Notes under the pieces: model-generated
Databases searched by the model: none
What the model was told of the DNA's origin: nothing
Seen by the model: the letters and a program-made list of their open reading frames with translations, nothing else
Made by a program: the position numbers and the translations under genes
From: Paraburkholderia dioscoreae
Lineage (GTDB): Bacteria > Pseudomonadota > Gammaproteobacteria > Burkholderiales > Burkholderiaceae
NCBI RefSeq assembly: GCF_902459535.1
Contig: NZ_LR699554.1
Location: 2,728,001 to 2,792,000, forward strand
Length of the DNA: 64,000 bases
Direction of reading: 5' to 3'
Shown: piece after piece, positions 54,201 through 62,921 of the stretch
Layout of the letters: the number at the start of each line of letters is the position of its first letter
Position numbering within the stretch: the first letter of the stretch is position 1

Positions 54201-54509
54201 GATGTCGGTGCCGTCCTTGAAGATCACCGTGACCTGAGACAGGCCATAGCGGGAGATGGAACGCGTCTGCGCCAGATCGGGAAGACCGGCCATCGCCGTC
54301 TCCACCGGGTATGTGATGCGCTGCTCGGCTTCGAGCGGCGAATAGCCCGGCGCGGACGTATTGATCTGAACCTGGACATTGGTGATGTCAGGCACGGCGT
54401 CGATGGGCAGCTTCAGATAGCTGGTCACGCCCACGGCCGCAACCGCGGCAATCGCCAGCATGACTAGCCAGCGGTGCGCGATGGCGAAGCGTATCAGTCT
54501 CTCGAACAT
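51282..54509 (-). CDS. czcA: Heavy-metal efflux RND pump (CzcA type)
   Basis: The 1075-residue inner-membrane pump starts MFERLIRFAIAHRWLVML. Its fourth helix has LDFGIIVDGAVVIVEN with D402, D408 and E415, the proton-relay residues of CzcA-type pumps; CusA-type copper/silver pumps lack this pattern. It therefore most likely exports divalent cations (Zn, Co, Cd or Ni). The start at 54509 is at the family N-terminus; 28 upstream in-frame codons fall in a GC-rich spacer after czcB. It works with the CzcB and CzcC proteins encoded upstream. Confidence 0.95.
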   Translation of the reverse strand: MFERLIRFAIAHRWLVMLAIAAVAAVGVTSYLKLPIDAVPDITNVQVQINTSAPGYSPLEAEQRITYPVETAMAGLPDLAQTRSISRYGLSQVTVIFKDGTDIYFARQLVNERIQEAKDKLPPGTTPAMGPTSTGLGEIYLWTVEADASAVKPDGTRYTPMDLRELQDWVVKPQLRNVPGVTEVNSIGGFVKEFRVAPNPAKLMSYGLTLADAVRALERNNDNVGAGYIEKRGEQYLVRVPGQARSADDIANVVLTNVGGVPVRIKDIGQVDIGRELRTGAATSNGEEVVLGTVFMLMGENSRTVAKAVSVRMDEVNRTLPPGVRAIPVYDRTVLVEKAVQTVKKNLLEGAVLVVVVLFLFLGNMRAALITALVIPLSMLMTFTGMVNAKVSANLMSLGALDFGIIVDGAVVIVENCVRRLAHAQALAGRPLRREERFAEVFGASREARRALIFGQLIIMVVYLPIFALTGVEAKMFHPMAITVVMALAAAMVLTVTFIPAAIALFIGKRVEEKENRLMSWARRLYEPLLAAFMTRPKRVFLGAAVIVTLTTGLAARLGSEFVPSLNEGDLAVAALRIPGTSLSQSVDMQKSIETTLKQRFPEIDRVFARTGTAEIAADPMPPNLSDGYIMLKPTDQWPEPNKPREKLVEEMEAVLAELPGNTYEFSQPIQLRFNELISGVRSDVAVKLFGDDMAVLDGTGEKIAAALRKVPGAVEVKMEQTTGLPVLTINVDRDKLARYGVTVGDIQDTVAAAVGGQKAGTLFQGDRRFDIVVRLPDELRSDIEAIKRLPIALPLASPLAGAGSGGVPVAQAPYVPLAELATVEVAPGPNQISREDGKRRVVVSANVRGRDVGSFVADAREQLRQDVQVPPGYWLSWGGQFEQLQSASERLKLVVPLSLFMVFVLLFIMFNNAKDGLLVFTGIPFALSGGVLSLWLRDIPLSITAAVGFIALSGVAVLNGLVMISFIRNLREEGTELDAAVREGAVTRLRPVLMTALVASLGFLPMAFATGTGSEVQRPLATVVIGGILSSTALTLLVLPVLYRAAHASSWRAVAVSRLANASPGRILRRLGFF

Positions 54510-54605
54510 TGAGATGGTCCTTGGAAACCGGCTAAAGGGAAACAGGGAAGCACGGGAGCGCGGCCCGCCCGCGGCAGGTGCCGCGCGCTTCATGGCGCCG
54601 GGCGG

Positions 54606-56081
54606 CTAGTCTTCCTCGACACTGCCCTTCCCGAGTTCGGCCTTGAGGACGAAGCTGTTCGAGGCGGCATATTTTTGCCCCGGCCGAAGTCCTGTCACGA
54701 CTTCGACGACCTTGTCGTCACGGCGTCCGGTCTGAACGGCCTGCGCCACAAAACCTCCGCGCGACTGCACGAAGACGGCGGGCGAGCCGTCGATGTCCTG
54801 CAGCGCGTCGGCCGCCACGGCGAGCGGCACGCTTTGTCTGCCGGCGTCCACCGACACATTGACGAACATGCCGGGCCGCCACGCTCCGTCTGGATTGGGC
54901 AATACCACGCGCGCCGGCGCAGTGCGCGTCTGCTCGCCGAGCAGCGCGCCGACATAGGCAATCGGCCCGCTGGACTTCGATTCGAATGCAGTGGCGCTGA
55001 CGGTGGCGTCCCGGCCGACCCGCACATCGTTCAGGCGCTGCGCCGGCACCGCCATCTCGGCCCACACGGACGAAAGGTCGGAGAGAACGAAGAGTCTGGC
55101 ATCGGCCGCGACCGCCTCACCGGGCGTGGCATGCTTCTCGACCAGCGTGCCGGCAAACGGCGCGCGCAATTCGTAGCGGTTCAATGCGCCGGCAGCCGCC
55201 GGTGCATTCAGCGCGGCGAGCTTCGCGCGGGCGTTCTGCGCGGCGATTTCGGCTTCGCGCAATTGAACCTGCGCCTGCAGATAGTCCTGCTCGGCCGAGA
55301 TGCGTTCCTGCCACAACGTCTTCTCGCGCGCGTACGACGTTCTCGCCGCGGCGAGCCGGCGCTCCGCGGTCAGCAATTCGCTCCTGCGGTCGGCAAGATC
55401 GGTGCTGGCAATCACTGCCAGCACTTGCCCCAGCTCGACTTTCTCGCCGGTCGAAACGCTGACCCGCTCCACGATGCCCGCCACCCGCGGTACCACGTGG
55501 GCCGTGCGGTCCTCGTTGAACCTGATTTCGCCGGGAAGCTGGAAGGTCGTGAGAACCTGGGCAGGACCGGCCTCGCCGAGGCGAATCCTGGCCGCCTCGA
55601 TTTGCGCCGCACTGAGCGCGATCGCTCCATCGGCCCGCGAAAAAACGAACGACGCGGACTGCGCGCGCCACTTGAGTTGAATGGCTGCATCGAATACGTG
55701 AGGCATGCCGATCGGTTCGGCGGACGTCCACTTCTGGCCTGTCGGCACGAACTGGAGGGGCCGCTTCGAACCGTCGTAGCGGGTGATGGAACCTGAAACG
55801 GCCACGTCTTTATCCGCGGGCTTGCCGTCGACAAGAGGATAGACGACGAGGCGTGCATCCCCCGGCTTCTCGGACAGGACGATTTCGACGGACAGGGCGC
55901 CTTCCCTGAACACGGCGCCGCCGTACCGGCCGGGCGAACCCTGCGCAGTCGCCGAGGTATCGGCGGCAGCCGCAGCGCCGCCGCCATTCGACGACTCGCG
56001 CGTCAACGCGAATGCGGCGAGCGCGATGCTCACGCTGCCAAGGGTCGCCACAGCGGCGACGATGAGTTTTCTGCGCGGCAT
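54606..56081 (-). CDS. czcB: RND periplasmic adaptor (CzcB type)
   Basis: The 491-residue protein has an N-terminal membrane anchor (LIVAAVATLGSVSIALAAFAL), a Gly/Ala linker, an extra N-terminal domain of about 110 residues, then lipoyl halves and a coiled coil (RRSELLTAERRLAAARTSYA). Barrel and membrane-proximal domains end the protein. The start at 56081 follows AAAGGA at 7 bases. Its stop is 96 bases before czcA and its start 11 bases after czcC. Confidence 0.93.
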   Translation of the reverse strand: MPRRKLIVAAVATLGSVSIALAAFALTRESSNGGGAAAAADTSATAQGSPGRYGGAVFREGALSVEIVLSEKPGDARLVVYPLVDGKPADKDVAVSGSITRYDGSKRPLQFVPTGQKWTSAEPIGMPHVFDAAIQLKWRAQSASFVFSRADGAIALSAAQIEAARIRLGEAGPAQVLTTFQLPGEIRFNEDRTAHVVPRVAGIVERVSVSTGEKVELGQVLAVIASTDLADRRSELLTAERRLAAARTSYAREKTLWQERISAEQDYLQAQVQLREAEIAAQNARAKLAALNAPAAAGALNRYELRAPFAGTLVEKHATPGEAVAADARLFVLSDLSSVWAEMAVPAQRLNDVRVGRDATVSATAFESKSSGPIAYVGALLGEQTRTAPARVVLPNPDGAWRPGMFVNVSVDAGRQSVPLAVAADALQDIDGSPAVFVQSRGGFVAQAVQTGRRDDKVVEVVTGLRPGQKYAASNSFVLKAELGKGSVEED

Positions 56082-56092
56082 GACGAATCCTT

Positions 56093-57409
56093 TCAAGGTA
56101 GGCGGGGCGTTGAGTCACCAATGTCGTTCAAGGGAACGCCGACAAGCCGTCCAATATCGGCGTAGGCAAGGTGCGCATCCGTCAATGCCTGCACGTATTG
56201 CGACTGGCCCTGGAACAACGTGCGCTGCGCGTCCAGCACATCCAGAAAGCCGAACTTGCCGAGTTCGTAGCCGCGCGACATGGCGTCGAGCGCCTCACGC
56301 GCGGCCGGCAACACGTCGGCTTTCAGGCGTCGTGCTTCCAGGCTCGATCTCTCGTAGTTGGCGTATGCCTGCGTTAATTCCAGCTGCAGTCGTGCCGTTT
56401 CGCTGTCGAACTCGGCGCTCGCCTTCCCGGCTTTGTGAATCGATTCGAGCAGCGCGCCCTTGTTGGTATCGAACAGCGGAAGCGGAATGGACACGCCGAC
56501 CACCGCCTGGTTGCCGGGAACCCCGCCCGTCACGACCCGCTTCATGCCGACGCTGAAGGTGACATCGGGAATGCGCCTCGCGCGCTCCACGGAAATGGCG
56601 GCGTTGGCCCGAAGCGTCTCGGCCTTCGCCGCGCGCGCAAGCGGCGCGTCGGACAGTTGCGGCAGGAGTTGGGCAAGCGGCCCGACCACCGGCACGCTCT
56701 CGATGTCGCCGCTAACGGGGCGTCCCCGCACGAGCGGACTGCCCGTCACGTTCGCGAGCTTCTCCGCGGCAATCGTCAACCGCGCGGCGGCGTTGGCCTG
56801 TTCGATCTGAACGCCGGTCGCGGCGACCCGCGCCTTCGTTGCCTCGACCGGCGACACCTTGCCGGCCCGCGCGCGCTTTTCCGCCAGTTCCGCCGACCTC
56901 GCCGCGATATCGGCGGACTCCTGGGCGACCCGCAACTGGCGTTGCGCCGCAAGCAATCCGTAAAACGCGGCGATGACGTCCGAGCGCAGCGCGGCCCCGC
57001 GCGCGTCGAGCGACGCGAGCGCCACTTCACGCCCATAGGAAGCGACGTCCAGCCGCGCCTGACGCTTGCCGCCGAACTCCACGGTCTGGTTGAGCAGCGC
57101 CGTGGAGGTACGCTCGGCGCCGCCGAACCCCTCCTGCAGCAGCGATATCTGCGGATTGGGCCGGGCCCCCGCCTGCATGAACGCCCCGCCCGATGCGTCC
57201 ACGTCGGCACGCGCGCCGCGCAGCAAAGGGTTGTTCCCGGCGGCAATGCCCAGCGCCTCGTCGAGCGGCAAGGCGGCGCCCTCCTGTGGCAAGGCCTGCG
57301 CCGTCGGCGGCACAGGTGGAGGGCTCTGCGCAAGGCGCGCAGCCGTTTGTCCGTACGCCGTGCTCATCGCAGCAAGCGCAAGAACGGCAGCAAGGTTGCG
57401 GGTAAGCAT
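56093..57409 (-). CDS. czcC: RND outer-membrane channel (CzcC type)
   Basis: The 438-residue protein has a signal peptide (LTRNLAAVLALAAMSTAYG), a Pro-rich linker and two TolC-type repeats with NPQISLLQEGFGG and SIPLPLFDTNKGALLESIHKA. It is the first gene of czcCBA-RS. The start at 57409 begins the signal peptide; 20 upstream codons are not signal-like. A regulator box lies 70 bases upstream. Confidence 0.93.
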   Translation of the reverse strand: MLTRNLAAVLALAAMSTAYGQTAARLAQSPPPVPPTAQALPQEGAALPLDEALGIAAGNNPLLRGARADVDASGGAFMQAGARPNPQISLLQEGFGGAERTSTALLNQTVEFGGKRQARLDVASYGREVALASLDARGAALRSDVIAAFYGLLAAQRQLRVAQESADIAARSAELAEKRARAGKVSPVEATKARVAATGVQIEQANAAARLTIAAEKLANVTGSPLVRGRPVSGDIESVPVVGPLAQLLPQLSDAPLARAAKAETLRANAAISVERARRIPDVTFSVGMKRVVTGGVPGNQAVVGVSIPLPLFDTNKGALLESIHKAGKASAEFDSETARLQLELTQAYANYERSSLEARRLKADVLPAAREALDAMSRGYELGKFGFLDVLDAQRTLFQGQSQYVQALTDAHLAYADIGRLVGVPLNDIGDSTPRLP

Positions 57410-57478
57410 GGGTGTGTGAGATGTTGACCAGGTGCAACCGATGCTACGGCGCTGCCGCAGTGCCAACATGGTGGAAAT

Positions 57479-57493
57479 ATGAGATTTTTGTCA
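57479..57493 (-). promoter_or_regulatory. Heavy-metal response-regulator box in the czcC promoter
   Basis: Read on the minus strand it is TGACAAAAATCTCAT, identical over 15 bases to the box at 48655-48669. It is 69 bases upstream of the czcC ATG. Confidence 0.7.
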
Positions 57494-57568
57494 TCTTCGG
57501 TGCCGCCCGGACCGCCCGCGCCCTGATAATTACCCCACCCCAAACCCCGCCCAGTCTATGGAACCCCA

Positions 57569-58486
57569 ATGAATCATCCGACAGCACAGCCCACCCCGTC
57601 CACCGTTCGCCGTGTCGCGTTTCTCGGTCTCGGCGTGATGGGTTATCCGATGGCCGGCCATCTCGCGAAAGCGGGCCTCGACGTGACCGTGTACAACAGG
57701 ACCGCGTCGAAAGCGCAGCAATGGGTGTCCGAATACGGCGGCCGCGCCGCCGGCACGCCTCGGGAAGCCGCAGACGGGGCCGATCTGGTACTCGCCTGCG
57801 TCGGCAACGACGACGATCTGCGCAGCGTCACGCTCGGCGAGAACGGCGCGTTCGCCGGCATGGCGCCGGATACCGCGTTTGTCGATCACACGACAGCGTC
57901 CGCGAACGTGGCGCGCGAACTGGCCGAAGTCGCGAGCCGGAAGGGTCTGCACTTCATCGACGCGCCCGTGTCGGGCGGCCAGTCCGGCGCGCAGAACGGC
58001 AAGCTGACGATCATGTGCGGCGGCGAGCCGGCCGTCTTCGAGCAGGCGTCGCCGGTGCTCGCGCACTACGCGGCGGCCGTCACGCTGGTGGGTGCCGTCG
58101 GCGCCGGGCAACTGGCGAAGATGGTCAACCAGATCTGTATCGCCGGCATCGTCCAGGGACTCTCCGAGGCGATCAACTTCGGCCAGCTCGCGGGCCTCGA
58201 CATGCCGCTCGTGCTGCAGGTGATCGGCAAGGGCGCGGCGGCCAGCTGGCAGATGGACAATCGCGGCAAGACCATGATCGACGGCAAGTTCGATTACGGC
58301 TTTGCCGTCGACTGGATGCGCAAGGATCTCGGCTTCTGTCTCGACGAAGCAAAGCGCAATGGCGCGTCGCTGCCCATGACGGCCCTCGTCGATCAGTTCT
58401 ATGCGGACGTGCAGTCGCTCGGCGGCAACCGCTTCGACACCTCGAGCCTGATCTGGCGCCTGCGCGCGCTCAAGCCGGCAAAATGA
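57569..58486 (+). CDS. NAD(P)-dependent beta-hydroxyacid dehydrogenase (3-hydroxyisobutyrate dehydrogenase family)
   Basis: The 305-residue enzyme has the cofactor motif FLGLGVMGYPMAGHLAKAG near 18-36, the substrate motif DAPVSGGQSGAQNGKL and the catalytic Lys in GQLAKMVNQI. The family includes 3-hydroxyisobutyrate, tartronate semialdehyde and succinic semialdehyde reductases; this sequence does not settle which. It is divergent from czcC and convergent with the LysR gene, and likely independent of both. Confidence 0.92.
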   Translation: MNHPTAQPTPSTVRRVAFLGLGVMGYPMAGHLAKAGLDVTVYNRTASKAQQWVSEYGGRAAGTPREAADGADLVLACVGNDDDLRSVTLGENGAFAGMAPDTAFVDHTTASANVARELAEVASRKGLHFIDAPVSGGQSGAQNGKLTIMCGGEPAVFEQASPVLAHYAAAVTLVGAVGAGQLAKMVNQICIAGIVQGLSEAINFGQLAGLDMPLVLQVIGKGAAASWQMDNRGKTMIDGKFDYGFAVDWMRKDLGFCLDEAKRNGASLPMTALVDQFYADVQSLGGNRFDTSSLIWRLRALKPAK

Positions 58487-58570
58487 GTCCGGCGGGCGCA
58501 TGCGAAAGCAGCGCTCAAAGCCGCGCAATCCGCCCATGACGCCGCGCGACGAAGTGAAACGCCGGGAAAG

Positions 58571-59422
58571 CTAGCGCCGCAATTCGGAGACGATCTTCTC
58601 CGCCAGAAAATCACACGGCGGACGCTTCGAAGCGGTGCTGCGCGCCAGCACCATTTCGAGCGCGGGGATCTCGGGCAATCCCTGCGCACGCCCAAGCAGC
58701 GTGAAGTGCGCCGGGACTGCGCAGCGCGCGAGCGGCACAATGGCAAGCCCGGCTTCGGCCATCGACAGCAGCCCGAGCAGACTCGGACTTTCGTACGAGG
58801 TCCGATACGGAATCTTCGCGCGTTCGAGACTGCGGATCGCGTTCTCCCGCGCGACGCTGCCCGGCAGAAACACGGCGATCGGCAGCGGCCGCTCGCGCCA
58901 GATTTCATCGGCGCTCGGCGCCGCCGCCCATTCCATCGGCTCGAGCCGGATGAACTCGCCCGACAAACCCTTGACTCGCGTCGCGCACACCAGATCGACC
59001 GAACCGTCTTTCACCATCGGCGCCAATGCAACGCTCGGCAAACCGACGACCTGAATCTCCACCTTCGGATAGCTGGCGGAAAACTTCTTCAGAATGGGCG
59101 GCAATAGCGACGAAGCGTAGTCGTCCGGCACGCCGATACTCACGCGCCCGGTCACGTCCGGCCGAACCACCGCCGCCCACGCCTCGTCGCGCAATGCGAG
59201 CATGCGGCGAGCGTAAGTCAGCAGCACTTCGCCGTCCTGCGTCGGGATCACGCTTCTCGGCTTGCGCACGAACAGCGGCTTGCCGAGCGCGGTTTCGAGC
59301 GTCTTGATCTGCATGCTCACCGCCGATTGCGAGCGATGCACGACTTCCGCCGCCCGGCTGATGTTGCCAGTGTCGGCAACGGCGACAATCATGGTCATGA
59401 CGTCCAGGTCGAGCGCTTTCAA
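58571..59422 (-). CDS. LysR-family transcriptional regulator
   Basis: The 283-residue protein has the LysR helix-turn-helix at about 8-65 (DTGNISRAAEVVHRSQSAVSMQIKTLE) and a periplasmic-binding-like effector domain with GVPDDYASSLLPPILKKF. It is divergent from an alpha/beta hydrolase gene across 97 bases of AT-rich sequence, the normal layout for a LysR regulator and its target. Confidence 0.92.
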   Translation of the reverse strand: MKALDLDVMTMIVAVADTGNISRAAEVVHRSQSAVSMQIKTLETALGKPLFVRKPRSVIPTQDGEVLLTYARRMLALRDEAWAAVVRPDVTGRVSIGVPDDYASSLLPPILKKFSASYPKVEIQVVGLPSVALAPMVKDGSVDLVCATRVKGLSGEFIRLEPMEWAAAPSADEIWRERPLPIAVFLPGSVARENAIRSLERAKIPYRTSYESPSLLGLLSMAEAGLAIVPLARCAVPAHFTLLGRAQGLPEIPALEMVLARSTASKRPPCDFLAEKIVSELRR

Positions 59423-59519
59423 TGGGGTCTGGTATCAGAAAAGTAGATAGATTCAATCAATATTACGCGATTTTCTAAGGCAGCGACATCGGGCATAGTG
59501 GCCGCCAAGGAGCCAGTCA

Positions 59520-60371
59520 ATGAATGCCCGTACCGATTTCTCAGTGCTTGCCGTAGCGGAACTGTCGTTTGCGACCATCGCATCGGGCATCTGCGTGCCG
59601 TATGTCGAGTGCGGAGAAGGCGAACCGCTGGTGTTCGTGCACGGCTCGCTTTGCGACTATCGCTACTGGAGCGCGCAGACCGCGGCGCTGTCGCAGCATT
59701 TCCGCTGCATCTCGGTGAGCTTGAGCCACTACTGGCCGGCCAACGAGGCTTGCATCCAGGGCGAGTTCGGCTGGCAGACGCATGTCGCCGAACTCGCCGA
59801 ATTCATCGAGGCGATCGACCTCGGGCCCGTGCATCTGATCGGTCATTCGCGCGGCGGCTGCGTGGCGTTTCATGTCGCGCGCGAATATCCGCGGCTCGTG
59901 AAATCGCTGACGCTCGCGGACCCGGGCGGGCCGCTGCAGCTCGAAGGCATGCCGGACGCGTCGCTGCCGGGCGCGACCAATGTGCTGCGCGCACGCGTCG
60001 CCGACCTTATCGAGAGCCGGGAAATCGACGCGGGACTGGAGCTGTTCGTCGACTCGGTGAGCGCACCCGGATCGTGGCGCAAAAGTCCGGCGGCCTTCCG
60101 CACGATGGCAATCGACAACGCGGACACGCTGCCCAAGCAGTTCCGCGATCCCCTGCCCGCCTATTCCCACGAGGTGGCACGCGGCGTGAAATGCCGGACC
60201 TTGCTGATCGACGGGCAGCGCAGTCCCCGCATGTTCCGCAACAACGTCGACAAGCTCGCCGAATGGATCGGCTATGCGGAAAGGCAAACCATCGCCGGCG
60301 CGTCGCATGGAATGAACGTCTCGAATGCCGGCGCTTTCAACCGGCTCGTGCACGCGTTCGTCAGCTTCTGA
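59520..60371 (+). CDS. Alpha/beta hydrolase
   Basis: The 283-residue enzyme has the oxyanion-hole motif VFVHGSLCDYRYW and the nucleophile elbow GHSRGG with Ser110. Later LLIDGQRSP and ASHGMN supply the acid and His. It lacks a signal peptide. AAGGAG lies 7 bases before the ATG. The divergent LysR gene is the probable regulator. The substrate (ester, lactone or C-C bond) is not deducible. Confidence 0.9.
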   Translation: MNARTDFSVLAVAELSFATIASGICVPYVECGEGEPLVFVHGSLCDYRYWSAQTAALSQHFRCISVSLSHYWPANEACIQGEFGWQTHVAELAEFIEAIDLGPVHLIGHSRGGCVAFHVAREYPRLVKSLTLADPGGPLQLEGMPDASLPGATNVLRARVADLIESREIDAGLELFVDSVSAPGSWRKSPAAFRTMAIDNADTLPKQFRDPLPAYSHEVARGVKCRTLLIDGQRSPRMFRNNVDKLAEWIGYAERQTIAGASHGMNVSNAGAFNRLVHAFVSF

Positions 60372-60614
60372 TTCCCTTTCCGTATGTTTGCCGACGCCAC
60401 CCGCGCGTCGGGCAGCGGCTCGCCGCGCGCCTCCTGCCATTCCTGCTGGAAGCGTCGCCGTACGGACTTACCCGAATGCAATTAAGTATCAGTTTGCGGC
60501 TCGATTTTCAGTGGCGACATCTTCCCAGCAAGGCTAACTTTCTCCCATAGCCAGGTGCAATGCGTTGTGCGCGAACCGCGCCCCAAAAAATAGACCGGCT
60601 CAGGAGGAAGACAG

Positions 60615-61586
60615 ATGCACACCACTCTGGGTACCGCCGCGCATGCGGATGCCCGCTGCGCCAAAATCGTCCCGCCGGATCTGGAACTGGTCGCCGTGCC
60701 GCGCGACGAGTCGTTCAAGGTCTGGTCGCACGGTTATCCCTATCGCACGGTGCGCTGGCACTTCCATCCCGAATACGAAATCCAGCTGATTACATCGACC
60801 ACGGGCAAATACTTCGTCGGCGATTACATCGGCAACTTCGCGCCGGGCAATCTCGTGATGGTGGGATCGAACCTGCCGCACAATTGGGTCAGCAATGTAC
60901 CGCGCGGCGATCGGGTGGACGAACGCTGTCTGATCCTGCAGTTCGATGTCGAGTTCATCGCGCGCGCCATCCAGGCGCTGCCTGAACTCAAGCGCGTGGA
61001 GCCCTTGCTCGACGCTTCCCGCTGGGGTTTGCTGTTCTCGCCCGAAACGGGCGCCGCCGCCGAGCCGATCATGCGCGAGATGCTGGGTGCGCAAGGCATG
61101 CGGCGCATCACGCTGTTTCTCGCGTTATTCGATCTGCTCGTGCAAAGCTCAGCGCCCGTCAAGCTGGCGAGCGCCGCTTACCGTGCCGATCCCGCGCGCT
61201 ATGCCGAGACGCGCATCAATCACGTGCTTTCGTACATTGGCAAAAATCTGTCGCAAGAGCTGCGCGAAACGGAATTGGCCGAACTCGCGGGACAGAGCGT
61301 CAGCGCCTTCTCGCGATTCTTCCGCCGCCATACCGGCGTGCCGTTCGTACAGTACGTGAACCGGCTGCGCATCAATCTCGCGTGCCAGTTGCTGATGTCG
61401 GACGAGCTGACTATCACCGATATCTGCTACCAGGTCGGATTCAATAACCTGTCCAATTTCAACCGCCAGTTCCTGTTGCTGAAGAACATGCCGCCCTCGC
61501 GATGGCGTGCCTTCCAGCAGCTCAATGCGGCGAGCGCAACTGAATCCCCGGACGCCGCCGCGCCCGCCTCGCGGGCGTTCGGCTAG
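60615..61586 (+). CDS. AraC-family transcriptional regulator
   Basis: The 323-residue protein has an N-terminal cupin-like sensor domain (WHFHPEYEIQLIT, GNLVMVGSNLPHNWVS) and a C-terminal double helix-turn-helix with LAELAGQSVSAFSRFFRRHT and ITDICYQVGFNNLSNFNRQF. AGGAGGA lies 5 bases before the ATG. It lies 174 bases upstream of the sugar transporter operon on the same strand, so it probably controls that operon. The 243 bases before it contain no gene. Confidence 0.92.
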   Translation: MHTTLGTAAHADARCAKIVPPDLELVAVPRDESFKVWSHGYPYRTVRWHFHPEYEIQLITSTTGKYFVGDYIGNFAPGNLVMVGSNLPHNWVSNVPRGDRVDERCLILQFDVEFIARAIQALPELKRVEPLLDASRWGLLFSPETGAAAEPIMREMLGAQGMRRITLFLALFDLLVQSSAPVKLASAAYRADPARYAETRINHVLSYIGKNLSQELRETELAELAGQSVSAFSRFFRRHTGVPFVQYVNRLRINLACQLLMSDELTITDICYQVGFNNLSNFNRQFLLLKNMPPSRWRAFQQLNAASATESPDAAAPASRAFG

Positions 61587-61760
61587 CACTCGGCTCGGCC
61601 GGCATCGAGTGATTCATAGCCGCGCTCATGCAACGCAGGCGCATGACCGGCACTTATCCGGACACCACCGGCGAAACAATCCACTTCACGAGAAGGCTCA
61701 CCCGAAGCCCAAACACGGCAGCAGCTACGCCGGAATTTTTCTAAAAAATGGAGACATGCG

Positions 61761-62819
61761 ATGACCAGACTTTCGAACCAACTCATCGGCGCCAGCGCCC
61801 TGAGCCTGAGCTTGCTGGGCGGCACGGCCGCGTTGGCCGCGCCCAGCGGCACGGTCGCTTTCCTGATGCCCGACCAGGCCTCGACGCGCTACGAACAGCA
61901 TGACTTCCCCGGCTTCAAGACCGAGATGGGCAAACTCTGCCCCGACTGCAAGGTGCTCTACCAGAACGCCAATGCCGACGTCGCGACACAACAGCAGCAG
62001 TTCAACTCGGTGATCGCGCAGGGCGCCAAGGTGATCGTCCTCGACCCGGTCGACTCGACGGCCGCGGCCTCGCTGGTCCATATGGCGCAAAGCCAGGGGA
62101 TCAAGGTCATCGCCTACGACCGGCCGGTGCCTTCGACGCCCGCCAACTACTACGTGTCGTTCGACAACGAAGGCATCGGCAAGGCTATCGCGCAGTCGCT
62201 CGTCCAGCATCTGAAGGAGACAGGCGTGCCGACCACCAAAGGCGGCGTGCTCGAAGTCAACGGTTCGCCGACCGACGCGGCCGCCGGCCTGATCAAAAAG
62301 GGCATCCACGCCGGCTTGCAGGGCAGCGGCTACAAAACGCTGGCCGAGTACGACACGCCCGAGTGGGCGCCGCCGAAGGCCCAGCAGTGGGTGAGCGGAC
62401 AGATCACCCGCTTCGGCTCGCAGATCGTCGGCGTGGTGGCCGCCAACGACGGCACGGGCGGCGGCGCCGTCGCGGCGTTCAAGGCAGCCGGCGTCAATCC
62501 GGTGCCGCCCGTGACCGGCAACGATGCGACGCTCGCGGGACTGCAGCTGATCATCGCGGGCGACGAATACAACACTATCCTGAAGCCGAGCGAGATCGTC
62601 GCGGCGGCGGCGGCGAAGGTGGCGGTCGGCTTCCTGTCCGGCCAGACGCCGAAGGGCGAAACGACGCTCTTCAATACGCCGTCGCAGCTCTTCAAGCCCG
62701 CGGTCATCACGGCGAAGAACCTCAAGGCCGAGGTCGTGGACAAGGGCTTCGCGAGCGGCAAGGATCTGTGCACCGACCGCTATGCCGAAGGATGCAAGAA
62801 GCTGGGCATCGCGTACTGA
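61761..62819 (+). CDS. Sugar ABC transporter substrate-binding protein (XylF/ChvE-RbsB type)
   Basis: The 352-residue protein has a signal peptide (LSNQLIGASALSLSLLGGTAALA) and the periplasmic binding fold of the ribose/xylose class: VAFLMPDQASTRYEQHDFP, IVLDPVDSTAAASLV, VIAYDRPVP and VNGSPTDAAA. The RYEQ-D pattern resembles XylF and ChvE, which bind aldopentoses and glucose/galactose. It begins a transporter operon with an ATPase and permease. Confidence 0.92.
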   Translation: MTRLSNQLIGASALSLSLLGGTAALAAPSGTVAFLMPDQASTRYEQHDFPGFKTEMGKLCPDCKVLYQNANADVATQQQQFNSVIAQGAKVIVLDPVDSTAAASLVHMAQSQGIKVIAYDRPVPSTPANYYVSFDNEGIGKAIAQSLVQHLKETGVPTTKGGVLEVNGSPTDAAAGLIKKGIHAGLQGSGYKTLAEYDTPEWAPPKAQQWVSGQITRFGSQIVGVVAANDGTGGGAVAAFKAAGVNPVPPVTGNDATLAGLQLIIAGDEYNTILKPSEIVAAAAAKVAVGFLSGQTPKGETTLFNTPSQLFKPAVITAKNLKAEVVDKGFASGKDLCTDRYAEGCKKLGIAY

Positions 62820-62921
62820 TCCGCACGCATCCAACGCCAGCTCGCGAAAGAAACGCGAGGCATTCCCCGGACGGACCCGGCGCGAGCCGGGTCGCTCAAC
62901 TCCTGACTAGGTATCCGTCCC

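Noticed and set aside
52347..54467. 706-codon plus-strand frame opposite czcA
   Set aside because: His/Arg-rich antisense shadow; czcA is certain from its proton-relay motif.
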